64,000 nucleotides of DNA, taken from Gracilaria gracilis. Lineage: Eukaryota; Rhodophyta; Florideophyceae; Gracilariales; Gracilariaceae. Each line of letters opens with the position of its first letter. Within the stretch, counting starts at the first letter, position 1. Both the position numbers and the translations under genes were made by a program. Of this stretch, positions 20,132 through 29,970 are shown one piece after another. The notes beneath the pieces are model-generated. The model ran no database searches. It had not been told where the DNA came from and saw only the letters and a program-made list of their open reading frames with translations. Location: the NCBI GenBank assembly GCA_030374805.1, contig JARGSG010000027.1:1-64000 (forward strand). The letters are read 5' to 3'.

Positions 20132-21346
20132 GTGGGTTTGTTGCAATTGCCACAAGCCCCTCTACCAAGAAAGCCAGATCTTGATAACACTGACCTCTTC
20201 CACTTCCACTATACAAAATGCTCAAAAGAAGACCCAGTTGAGAATCAGAGATATCAGGCACTGAAAACTCTGAGCAAGCTACGTAGTGCAGACTGTGAAC
20301 TTTGGACGGATGGATCAGTAGGCAGCCCGGGGTGGTTGAAGAGAGCGAGGTCACTTCGGATGGCAGTAGAGCGAGACGAAGGATGGTATTCGGGATCAAT
20401 TCTGTATCCAGATCAGTATGACAGAAGCAGCAAGACGGTACAGGATTTCATTACCACGTACAAACCAGAACCGGATTTGTTCATTAAGTACGAAAAAGGA
20501 GTCGAAATGACATATCAAGTCGTAGAGGGAGGAAGGGTGATACAGGACATAGATGAACATCGACTTAACGTGCGACCCTTAATGGTTTCCGAGGTAGGTG
20601 GCAGTGCATATTGCATATGGTGGAAGGGTTTGAAAGAACCAGAAACTGGAATAGCTCTGGCCGGAATAGGAGTGTCATCGTTTGTAGCAGAGATTATTGC
20701 GTTGCAGAAAGCTGCAGACCCAATTCTACACAGATTGCGAATGGCTTGGAGAGGTACAGTTCGATTTGTTTCGGATTCTCAGAGCGTTATCGAGAAGTTA
20801 CAGAAGGGTTCACGGCGCCAGTCATACGAGACAGAAGTACTTAGGAAGAAGCAATGTGAAATTGGATCGCTGTGTTCAGTTGATGTTCTCTGGCTCCCGA
20901 GTCACTGTGGAATTAGCCGCATTGAGAAGGTAGACCTATTGGCTAAAGAAGCTTTGAATTTGTCTTTAGAGGCGCAGATGAAAGTACCAATTGACTTTGA
21001 AGATGCTCGAAGAAGAGTTGCATTGAAGAGACAGATACAACCGTTATTGAATTTAGTCCCGGAGAAGATGAAGATATATGTATCTCATAGACGAGCAGAA
21101 GTTACGCTATCGCAGTTGTTTGTCAGCCACACGCCTCGGCTGCATCCACTTCGTACGTATCTATCTGTGAGGAGAATGCCGTGTGATTGCAGACCAGGAG
21201 TTCTAAATGACGTGCAACATTATCTGCTACGGTGTCCGAAGCGGACGATGTCGAGGGGTTTATGCTTACCCCCGCCCGTGAACTTCAATGATTCCTTGTT
21301 GCTGATATTATTAGAAAGTGGCCTGATAAAGCGCTGGCTTTCCTAG
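20132..21346 (+). CDS. LINE RNase H domain and C-terminal zinc knuckle-like motif
   Basis: 404 codons. The four acidic RNase H sites are visible: ELWTDGSVG, VAEIIALQKA, VRFVSDSQSVIEKL, and VLWLPSHCGISRIEKVDLLAK with the usual WxPxHxGxxxNExxD box slightly altered. It ends in CDCRPGVLNDVQHYLLRCP, the Cys/His pattern often found at the end of LINE proteins. The frame differs by one from the reverse transcriptase. Coding-like sequence before 20132 in this frame starts near 20057, so a single indel separates them. Confidence 0.8.
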   Translation: MGLLQLPQAPLPRKPDLDNTDLFHFHYTKCSKEDPVENQRYQALKTLSKLRSADCELWTDGSVGSPGWLKRARSLRMAVERDEGWYSGSILYPDQYDRSSKTVQDFITTYKPEPDLFIKYEKGVEMTYQVVEGGRVIQDIDEHRLNVRPLMVSEVGGSAYCIWWKGLKEPETGIALAGIGVSSFVAEIIALQKAADPILHRLRMAWRGTVRFVSDSQSVIEKLQKGSRRQSYETEVLRKKQCEIGSLCSVDVLWLPSHCGISRIEKVDLLAKEALNLSLEAQMKVPIDFEDARRRVALKRQIQPLLNLVPEKMKIYVSHRRAEVTLSQLFVSHTPRLHPLRTYLSVRRMPCDCRPGVLNDVQHYLLRCPKRTMSRGLCLPPPVNFNDSLLLILLESGLIKRWLS

Positions 21347-21460
21347 TGAGAGAGCGTTTCTTTGATAATTAACACTCTGCATTATGCTGGAATTGAGCCA
21401 GTGTACTCATAAAAAGAGAAAGAGCAGTTCGCGAATAGCACCGTTTCTATGGATTTTAGT

Positions 21461-21594
21461 TTCTTCTCTTCAAGTACGAGCACAAAGAGAGCGTAGAGCA
21501 GAACATCAGTCATTTGTATATACGATCGAGCACGTGCTGTTCGCTTTCTCGTGGTGCGCTCGTCTCCAAAAGATCTTTTGAAGATCGGAGCGAA
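21461..21594. other. Junction between the two LINEs
   Basis: Probably the 5' leader of the second LINE. No coding feature supported. Confidence 0.3.
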
Positions 21595-23159
21595 ATGAAC
21601 AAGCAACAGGACCTTTTACGGAGGCCAGAATCGAGGAGGTTTTCGAAAAATGTGAGGAAGATCCGTATCCTTCAGATCAACGCCCGCGGCATCCTTAATG
21701 CGGCCAAGAGAACAGAGCTGAGCAAGAAGGCGCATGACAACCAGATCGACTTACTCTTCGTGCAGGAAACCTTCCTTAAACCGTCCGATCTTACTCCAAC
21801 CATTGAGGGCCTTAGCCTACTAGGACGGTGTGACAGACAATACAACGTTGCAAGCGCTAATGGCTAAGGTGGTGGCACAGCAGTGTATCTGAAGCAGGGG
21901 CTTGGCACTGACCTGGTAGAAAGCAGAACAATCGCGGGCAGCATAGACACTGTTACCGTCTCAATTAGAACCACAAGAGGGCCCCTATAGGTCATAAATG
22001 TATGTGTACCCCCACCGGTACGACTTTCGAACTGGTACGAGCAGTGTCACGAGAAGCACATACTGCTCGCCGACTGTAATTCATGGGCCTCTTGGTTCCG
22101 AGAAAGAACGCAAAGAGCAGGAATTGACCTCGAAACATACCTAGAGAGCACCAACCGCCACATCCTCAATACAGATGGAACACCCACAAGGACAGAGCCA
22201 TCAACCGGAACACAAAGCGCTATCGACATAGCAGTGGTTCCGTCGCGATGGTTGCTGTATGCTAGATGGGAAGCCTTCACTGAGACCTTCTCCGACCGTC
22301 ACCCATGCATTGTAACAGTTCATATTCCTGTAATTGACCAACCAAAACAGGCGAGATGGAGCATTAAGAAAGCCGATTGGAATAAATACAGGAACAGAGT
22401 AGAACAGGAATTGCAAGAAAACCCGAATGACCCCAAATGGACTGTAGACAAAGAACACAGCGTGCTAGTCAGTGCTATCCTCGAGGCAGCCAATGTGGCT
22501 GTCCCAAAAAGATGAAGACAGCTCCAGGCACCATGGTGGTGCCCGGAGGCCTCTGAGGCAGTGAGACGAAGGCAAAAAGCTTCAGCGGTGTAGCAAGAGA
22601 ATCAGTCCGCAGAGACGTATGATGAACTCCAACAAATAAGACAGGAAACAGCTGGAAACATTGACCGCCTCAAGCGAGATTCATGGCGACAGCTAATGAC
22701 CGGAATAAATCTGCAAACGGAGGACTCGAAGCTATGGAGTATAATGCGCGCTATGGACGACAAAAGGCGAACGCCTACGTTCATATGCTCTCCTAGAGGA
22801 GAGTCATTTAGTAACCAGAAAAGAGCTAGATGTTTTGTTAGAACAGAGCTGCGCAAATTGCGTCGCCTTGGAAAGGAAACAGTGAACAAGAATCGGTACA
22901 GCAAGGAGCTCGACCGTTACAAGCAAAGAATAAAGAAGATAATCACTTCAAAGTTCGAGCTGGCTCATGTGCGACAAGCACTTGGAGAGATGGACGAAAG
23001 AAAAGCATGCGGGCCTGACAACGTAGAAATTGCTTTCATCTGCTTGAAAGCGGGATATGTAGACTGCGAAGGCTCATCAACCGAACCTATAAAGAGGGCA
23101 TCATGCCCGCTGGGTGTCGTATGTCTACAATGGTACCAATACCTACGAACGGAAACAAG
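21595..23159 (+). mobile_element. Second LINE, truncated on its 3' side
   Basis: ATG at 21595 starts a protein like the first LINE: IRILQINARGILNAAKRTEL and LFVQETFL (endonuclease), then ILLADCNSWASW, then SAIDIAVVPSRW and FSDRHPC, then DSKLWSIMRAMDD and KACGPDNVEIAF at the entry to the reverse transcriptase. It is in one frame with stops near 21865, 21988, 22513 and 22591, then frameshifted near 23050. The reverse transcriptase breaks off at about 23155, directly after CRMSTMVPIPTNGNKF, where sequence from a recombinase element begins. It is related to but distinct from the first LINE. Confidence 0.75.
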
Positions 23160-23460
23160 TTCGTCGGTGTTATCGGAATGCTAGTTTGGCGGTCAAAAAT
23201 GACCGAATTAAAACAAACGAAAAACAGGTGAATTTATCCAAATTTGGAAGTGCTAATTTCCGAAAATATTTCCACCTTTCCACTTGTGCTAGTTTTCTCG
23301 AAAGAATTATTCCAATTTTTTCCATCTTTGCTGGTTTGGATGGAAGGGAAACTAGCATACTTCTTTCGTTTATGGTAGTTTCGCAGCACAATGTAAGTGT
23401 GTTAGTTTCACCTACGTTCATGTATACGGCGGCAAATAGCGAGATAGACACTTAGATAGA
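23160..23460 (+). repeat. Recombinase-element tail with GCTAGTTT-like words
   Basis: 23160-23187 matches the reverse complement of 1034-1061 at 27 of 28 bases; there it encodes the last residues of the tyrosine recombinase-like protein. Downstream the motif GCTAGTTT or close variants recurs about seven times (23178, 23252, 23287, 23330, 23349 inverted, 23372, 23401). This is read as the 3' end of another copy of that element inserted into, or joined to, the LINE. Confidence 0.5.
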
Positions 23461-23706
23461 AACTTAAATAGCTATTTATCGAATAGGAATAGAAGTATAC
23501 AAATAGATTGAATACCTTTTCAGTTTGACAAGATCGGTTCACTAGTCAACACCTTTCACATCAGGCATTTGTATACTAAATATATGAAACGCCTTCGAAT
23601 CACGTGCAATCATCCCCACCACTCTGTCCCACCGTCCGTGCGCCATATTACCCTCCCCGCTACGTACCCCCAATCCTTTCCAACACCCCCCCCAACCTTC
23701 CCCGCC

Positions 23707-26014
23707 ATGCCCAACTGCTTTGAAGGCTGCTCCTTCTTCGCCCGCACCATCCGCACCATCCCCACCATCCAAAGGCACCAGAGGAGATGCCCCAATCCCC
23801 TCAACCCAAACAAGCGTTTCCTCTCCCCAGGCGGAGGCCTCCCCCACTTCCCCCCACGCATCAAGCGTCACAAGTCTACCCCGCACCTCCATACACCTCC
23901 CCCTCCCACAAACCACCCTTTCGACAACGTCCCCTATCGCAGACGACGACTCCTACCACCACCAGCAACTCTCCCTCTCCCTCCACACCCAGGACGCCTA
24001 CCACATCGCCACCACCCCCGTCGGCTCCATCTCTTCCTCCCCTACTCCCCCTCCTCCCCCTTCCCTCCCCCTCCTCAAAAACCCCCACCTCGAACGCATG
24101 GTCCTCTACACCTCTTCCATCGCCTCCTCCCTCGGCCTCCGAAAGGCTGACGAACTCATCTCCCTCCTCCACGACCCCGCCTTCTCCAAATCCGCCTTCC
24201 ACAACGCCGTCTCCTCCGCCTCTCAGTGTCGAAAACTTCAAACAGACCTCTTCCAACACCGAGTCAGCAACATCGGCTTCGCTCCTACCACCCTCTTCGA
24301 CCCACAGCAGCTCTTCTCCACCACCATCTTCCGAAAGGACCCCATCTAGGTCCTCAAACAACAACTCGCGCTCGCACACTTCCACAACACCTTCTTACAC
24401 CCCGTATCCCACACAACACCTTCCGGCTCTCCGGCTTTCGCCCACCCCATGGCCTCCACCCTCGGAAAAGAAGCAGTTCCCGCCCTCAAAGCCGCAATCA
24501 TGCACTCCTCCAACGACTCCTGCATCTGGCACACCCCCGACTCCACCGGTATCGACTTCTCCATTGGTTTGGTCCAAATCTATTCCGACAAGTTCTCCAC
24601 CTCCCTCAAATCCTCTTCCATCACCTCCTACCCCCTTCACATCAACCTTCTCCACTTCTCCGATGCCTTCCGTCGCAAGTGCATCACCGAACACCTCACC
24701 CTTCTCGGATACTTTCCCACCTCATTCCTCCCAACCAACCCCTCCCAAGACCACGACTCCATCCCTCAAACCCCCTCTCACATATCCCGCCACACCAAAA
24801 TGGAACTCATTCAGCTCGCCATCTCCAACCTCCTCGGCCCCCTCCTCTCCTCCGGTCTCAACGGCTTCCCTTTCCGTGACGCCCATGGCGTTCTCCGCCA
24901 CTGTCACCCAATCATCGCCAGCTACTGCGCTGACATCCCTGAGGCAAAAGACATCCTCGCCATCTCCCACGGAACCCGCCCCCAACACCCTTTCTATAGA
25001 TGCACCGTCTCCCGCACAGACCTCCTCCTACACATTCAATCCGCTTCCCCCCGAACTCAGGACCAGACCCTCGCCGCACGCAAATCACACTCCACTCTCC
25101 TCCAACAATCACAAGACGCTCTCCTTGCTCGTAAGCCCAGAATCTCCCGCAACACAAAGGAAAAAGCCCTTGAAGCCCTCCATTCCCTCTCCCTCGCAAA
25201 GTACTTCTCCCTCTTCGAATCATACCCTCTTCTCAACATCACCCCACTCCTCTCCCCTTGCAACATCTTCACCTTCGAACCACTCCGCAACTTCCACCTC
25301 GGCGTCTCCAAGCTCATCAAGCTCGCCGCCATCGAGAGACTCCGCTCAGAAGCACTCTTCACCACCCCCCGTTCCTCGAAGTCCCGTCGCCCCTTCACTC
25401 CGTCCGCACTTCCATCCTCAAACATTCAAAACACCATCCTCTCCGCCATCGAAAAGCACTCCCCCGCAAACGGACTCCACATCGACTTCTCCACTTCCGA
25501 AAACGGTCAAACTCTCAACGGTTTCTTCACTACCGACGGCTTGCGTAGTATGCTCGAAGCAAAAGACTACCGCGCACTCGACATGGTCTTCCCCTTCATC
25601 GGCGCCTTCTTCGACCGATGCTGTGACGAAGTCGATTCAGCTCCCATCACTTCCGTCTTCTCCAAGTACTCAGACCTCCTCCTCGCCTCCATGCGATACA
25701 ACACCTTCACCGAATGGACCGACGCCCACCTCACCGACCTCCACAACCAAATCCGCTCCTTCAAGCACACAGCGGTACTCGTCCTCGGCCCCCACCACAC
25801 TTTCAGCCTCGGAACCCTCAAATTCTACCTCCTCGACCACATCGTCGAGGACATTCGCCGCTTCGGAGGCCTCCACTTCAATGATGCCGGCATATTCGAG
25901 CACGCACACACCCTCTTCAAGTGCCACTACTCCAAAACCTCAAAGCGCAGGTCCACCGCACATCAAAAAACCATTCGTGCCATCCACCGCTCCAACGCCG
26001 CCACGATCAGATGA
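23707..26014 (+). pseudogene. Plavaka/KDZ-like transposase with N-terminal zinc finger, decayed
   Basis: ATG at 23707 in a CGCCATG context starts with a zinc finger (CFEGC, then QRHQRRC). The reading then moves by one frame at about 23800 to a long Ser/Pro/Thr-rich linker. That frame continues to 26014 with one TAG at 24347. The body (from about 24500) has helical blocks including NFHLGVSKLIKLAA, then FPFIGAFFDRCCDEV. Near the end, FYLLDHIVEDIRRFGG is followed by GIFEHAHTLFKCHYSKTSKR, the K-H, FG, E-xxH and YxxTxxR pattern of KDZ and Plavaka transposases. These are related to CACTA-type DNA transposons of fungi and other eukaryotes. The coding strand is extremely C-rich and G-poor, unlike all neighbours. 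Terminal inverted repeats were not identified. Confidence 0.55.
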
Positions 26015-26019
26015 ATATT

Positions 26020-26484
26020 CCGCTGCAAACGAAATTACGTAGCAATCGCAACTGAAGCCATCCTTCCGTCTGTGAAAAATCTTCACATCCAGCATAATGT
26101 TTTTCAAAGACTGCAGAGCTACAGATTTGCCTTCCAATATGCTGTATTCAAAAACTCTCTTGAACAGATCCATTACGTGTTCTGGAAATTTCCAGCGCAT
26201 GCTGTCACCAGAGTAAACCATCGGCTTTTCCATTCTGCTTGATCCTAAAAATCGCATTCCGACAAGAACCCCCCAATGCAGTTCTCCAGATAAATTCAGC
26301 GGTACGATAAATGTATGTGTGTCACTATTTCCATGCCCGAAATGCACCGTGAAGGATTTAGAATTTCTTTTTCTACATCTCGGTCAGGCACACACTTTTG
26401 TTTGAGTCTATTAGCATGAGCTAGCAATTGTGCACATGTGTCGCAAGGACAAATGCACACGCCGTCGCGAGACTTCATGTCCAT
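26020..26484 (-). pseudogene. Ulp1/C48 cysteine protease-like fragment
   Basis: Minus-strand reading from 26484 starts MDMKSRDGVCICPCDTCAQL, then shifts frame near 26330 to NSDTHTFIVPLNLSGELHWG with the HW of C48 proteases, MVYSGDSMRW at the Asp position, and DGFSCDCYVISFAAEY matching the QxxxxDCGxxxx nucleophile block. C48 domains cleave SUMO-like proteins and are also carried by some DNA transposons. The open frame continues artificially into the antisense of the transposase gene. The fragment is short and frameshifted, so it is probably debris of a transposon. Confidence 0.5.
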
Positions 26485-27384
26485 AAGCGCATCAGTACTT
26501 AAATCACTGGAAAGGTCGGAGCCTTTTGGCGAGCTTTAAACGAAAGAAACAGGAACGTCCTGTTTTTCTTTGCTTCCTACGATGTGATAGACATGATTGT
26601 GGACGATTCGAAAACGCTTGGTTGAGGTAGCTATGTTCAGTTTGCGATATGGTTAGGATTCTTGTAAAACCGCTTACATATGTTTTGGACAGCGAAATTC
26701 TGGCCTCTTGTGATATCGCTACGCATCAAAGATTCTGCAAAAAGGATTCACGTCGTTAGTTGGAAATATTCTACTTGTCATGATTGGGTATAGTAAAAGA
26801 ACCAAGCATGGTTTCCCCCATGTTCGGATTAGTAGATCGGTTTAAAGGGTGGTGGAATATGTAAAACAATAGAAGACCATGGAGATGGGAGTCGCAAGAC
26901 GATGGCGATTAAAAGCATAAAATGAGCACAAGCATGGTTCTTTTCAGCCTCCGAGAGCCCATTTGGTTTGTATTAAGTTCAAAATGGTGACATTGATTAC
27001 ATATGACGCATATGCGCAAGAAATTGGCGGGTGATGATTGGTTCCCGGTTGTTTTGTGTTGGGTCCTCTCGGTTGGATTGGGGGAGAAACGAAATAGAGA
27101 GCCCTGATTAGCTCTCCACAAATGCGCCCATACGGGCACATTGAGATGGGTACCACGACGCACGGGGAGCACCAGCGAGTTGGGTCCCTCTCCGCTTATT
27201 GGTTCAAAAGCAATCTATTTCCTACAGCGAATACGTCGTGTATTTCCGCCTTTTGCCTTTGCTGAGGAGCGTTTTAACTCGATTATACACAACTGTAGTC
27301 AAGAGACCTCTCTGGCTTATAAGAAAGGGAGGTGGATTGGGTGACAAAATGTGATGATACAGCCTACGTTCGGTCCCATATCAC
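26485..27384. other. Region without a supported gene
   Basis: AT-rich to mixed DNA up to the left end of the hAT-like element. No frame or repeat was supported. Confidence 0.35.
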
Positions 27385-27407
27385 CACGCCTCTTCAAATT
27401 CGGATCG
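27385..27407 (+). repeat. Left terminal inverted repeat of the hAT-like element
   Basis: Sequence CACGCCTCTTCAAATTCGG plus ATCG. It matches the complement of 41953-41975 with one mismatch. Confidence 0.7.
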
Positions 27408-27678
27408 ATACGAATGATCCGAATTTAGGCACTTTTCGGAGCAACAAAAAGCCAGAATTCGGCCAAATTCGGATCAGCACTGGTACGGTTAGAACAATGT
27501 TCTATGTCACCCGCGTCTTCGACAAGACCTCAAGATGCATCGAACACCGGCATCTGCTACGCGTTCTTCGCCATCCACGTGGAATGAAATGACCCAAGTG
27601 CCACCCGTTCTTTCTGGCTGCTCTTGTTCCCGTTGAGCATTATTTATATTCCGTACGGCTCTGCTTCTTAACTGGCGC

Positions 27679-28534
27679 TTGGTAGCTGATATGGCCGAGC
27701 TTCCTGCCTTTCCACTTTCTGCGCCATCGCTTCCTCCACTCTACACCGGCCATTTAGCTGGGTCATCGTTGACCAAAGGGGAGCAAGGTCTACTACAAAG
27801 CCTACGACGAAAAGCATACGTTGAGCGGCGGGTGCGTACTGATACTGCTCCTATTCTCCTGTCCGTATACAGACACACATATACGCTGCCTAGAACCGGC
27901 AACGGCACAGTAGTTGCGCAACGAGACGGCCCGCGCGAGGAACTTGAGTTCCTCTATGAAGACGCGAAGGCGGAGCAGAAGTCAGGGAAAATCCAAAAGG
28001 CTGTGAATATGTAGGAAGCACTGGTGCAGCTCAATATAAGTAATTTCAGGGCCTGCTTCTGCTACGTCAAGTAGCTGCAGCGGGATAGCAAGCATCACAC
28101 CGTACAGGTGGTTTGAAGAGCGCATTGAGATATACCCCGCGCAACGGCATTGTTTGGCAAACCGGGCAGATTTCGAGAAGGACAATAGTAATTTTGCTAC
28201 CTCTCGTCGTCTCTTCGGCAAAGGGATAGGAGCAAACCCAAGACTTCCATCACTCTCTCACTCCTGGGGGTCAATGGAGTATAGAGGTCGCCATGTGGAA
28301 GATGCGAAACGATTGTGTTAAGAAGGGCTATGGATGTGCCCAACAGCTACACGATTTTATCATTCATTGGGAGCTCTGCATGACAGGAAGGGCAATCCCA
28401 AGCCAGCCCGAATCATTTTGACTCATGGTCTCAAGCTTGAACCTGATAATCCGTTTTTGCATAATGCCCTAGGTGTGGAAGCGGCAAATCTAAGGCGATG
28501 TAAGGGACAGATATACGTTCAAAGGCGGAGTTGA
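27679..28534 (+). pseudogene. Half-a-TPR (HCF107/Mbb1-like) gene fragment, decayed
   Basis: The plus strand reads LYEDAKAEQKSGKIQKAVNM then a TAG, then after frame changes WFEERIEIYPAQRH, ADFEKDNSNFATSRRLFGKG, WGSMEYRGRHVEDAKRLC, a TAA, and TRFYHSLGALHDRKGNPKPA followed by HGLKLEPDNPFLHNALG. The repeated pattern of W/Y, AR-LF and GL-x3-P-x-N is that of half-a-TPR repeats, as in the chloroplast RNA-binding proteins HCF107 and Mbb1. At least two stops and one frameshift rule out function. It lies inside the inverted repeats of the hAT-like element and opposite in strand to its transposase, as expected for a captured host gene. Insertion of the element next to an older pseudogene is the alternative. 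Confidence 0.55.
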
Positions 28535-28878
28535 ATTCTCATTTACTGTCACGTACTACGCGCGAGTCAAGGTTTCTAGCAGGTTATACTGCTTGGATTG
28601 TAGCACGCCTTCCAGGGACAAGTCTGTTATATTGGGCGATTGTCATTCTTATCCCATTGCAGAATAGAGAAATCGCTTTCTACTGTAGCTGTGCCGGGGA
28701 AAAAGTCGCCAGTCCCCCACAGAAGTCTCGCAGAAGCGCGAAGCGAGGCAAGAAGTTCTTCCAGGAGTCACGAAACACATTGCCGCACTGCGCAGTCTCT
28801 TGGACGTGAACCAAATGCTGTGCAATTGCCGAATCTCTTCGGATAGTATCCTTGAAAGCAACGAAACAATCCTCGATG

Positions 28879-29085
28879 TCAATAATTTCTTGTGCCGAGA
28901 AAGAAAACGAAAGGCGATCTTTTTGGGCGTCGACAAAAACAACAGAAGTCCATGGGGCGTAGACGAGCGAGGTGTTGCGTCAGTATGGGTGGCACACGAC
29001 ATTTCGCCGGTTCACCACTGGGGTTTCGTTCGGCTAGGGGCTTGGATACCTGCTGAAAGAAGGGTAGAAATAATGCTGCCAAGGT
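28879..29085 (-). pseudogene. hAT-like transposase, C-terminal part beyond the LTR insertion
   Basis: On the minus strand the frame runs from 29085 to a stop at 28879: TLAALFLPFFQQVSKPLAER, then PPILTQHLARLRPMDF. Joined with the upstream part at 40504 through a single copy of the 5 bp duplication, the reading frame is continuous. This supports the view that both pieces were one gene before the retrotransposon inserted. Confidence 0.6.
29081..29085. repeat. 5 bp target site duplication, left (AAGGT)
   Basis: AAGGT directly precedes the left LTR and is repeated at 40500-40504 directly after the right LTR. Five bases is the usual length for Ty3/Gypsy integrases. Confidence 0.9.
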
Positions 29086-29935
29086 TGTGGAGCAACGCCT
29101 TTGGCGGGAAAAGCGCAAGCTCACGAAGACGTTCGGAATCTTCCCCTCGACAGGGCAGCACAGCGAACGGAGCACTCCGGGAATGACACAGCTAAGCCGG
29201 GTGTAAATCCGAGGTCAAACCACCACGACAAGCGTCGGAGCGTGAAGCTGGTTAGTAGTCGGTAGAGATCCACGTGTTCACACGGTCACGAGATGAGTCC
29301 TCGAAAGAGAGTAGCACGGCAACGACAAGGTGTCGGAAACGGGCCACTGCGAACAGGGCAAAAAGGCAAACCCAAAAAGGCGAGAAAGCAAACCACCAGA
29401 GTGGGGGAAAAAGAGAGAGTAAAGCAAACCCAATACAGGGGCGAGTATACGACAATAGGTCGGAACGAGACACACAAATAGTGGTTATACTCTGAGCGCC
29501 ACAAGGGTGGGTAACTATACGTGAACAACGCGGTCGTCACTCCACTTGGAGGTGAACAGTCCGCGAAGGCGTGATAGTTAGAGCCAGAAGCCCTTGCTTA
29601 GCAAGGGGCAATTTACTTGGGGGAGCGATGCTCAACCCTCTAAGTACTGAGCTCGGCGCACCACTGACAGTGGGTGCGCCGGGCAAAATAATCTATAAAA
29701 TATCTGAGTAAATACAGCAATGCTGGGTGCACTGCCTCCGGCATATCCGTGCTACACGTGTGCTAGTCACACCCGCTAAGCGGCGCCTCGAGCCGTGCAA
29801 TCCACGTGTACATGTGTGGAAATTACCTCAGCGAGGCGACACGCTAATAGCGGTGTAGCTCATATATATCTACTAACGCATGATGCGGAAATTAACTAAG
29901 TACCTCAAATCGCCTCCAAGGAGTGTTGTCCTTCA
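29086..29935 (-). repeat. 3' LTR (left copy)
   Basis: 850 bp, TGTGG at the left end and CTTCA at the right. It contains two strong hairpins: CCCTTGC TTA GCAAGGG near 29590 and, at 29654-29681, CGGCGCACC paired with GGTGCGCCG around ten bases. By eye no difference from the right copy was found over the whole length. Confidence 0.95.
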
Positions 29936-29948
29936 TATCCCCCTCCTT
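29936..29948 (-). promoter_or_regulatory. Polypurine tract
   Basis: Directly inside the left LTR the minus strand reads AAGGAGGGGGATA, a purine run that would prime plus-strand DNA synthesis. Its position fixes the left LTR as the 3' LTR and the element as minus-strand. Confidence 0.8.
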
Positions 29949-29970
29949 AAGAGTGAGCCACGCCGTCGCG

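Larger units (their letters stand above)
17217..21460 (+). mobile_element. LINE (non-LTR retrotransposon) with endonuclease, RT and RNase H, decayed
   Basis: A full-length-looking LINE: an APE-type endonuclease (17370-18150), reverse transcriptase (18321-20057) and RNase H with a C-terminal Cys/His motif (20132-21346), all on the plus strand. The first two lie in one frame with three stops (TAA 17757, TGA about 17883, TAG 18297). RNase H is in another frame after an indel near 20050. A short AT-rich 3' tail follows, containing GAGAGCGTTTCTTTGA at 21350 and CATAAAAAGAGAAAGAG near 21407. RNase H in a LINE with an APE endonuclease points to the I-like group. No target duplication was found; the 5' end is placed by the first coding frame. 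Confidence 0.85.

Noticed and set aside
23787..26042. A 751-codon Ser/Pro-rich frame over the transposase gene
   Set aside because: It is the third frame of a C-rich sequence and consists almost only of Ser, Pro and Thr. The transposase motifs lie in the other frame.
28800..29186. A plus-strand frame crossing the left LTR border
   Set aside because: It is antisense to the end of the hAT-like transposase and continues into the LTR, so it cannot be an old gene.
29252..29540. Several small frames inside the LTR, repeated at 39816-40104
   Set aside because: Identical in both LTRs, overlapping on both strands and without recognisable content; regarded as chance.
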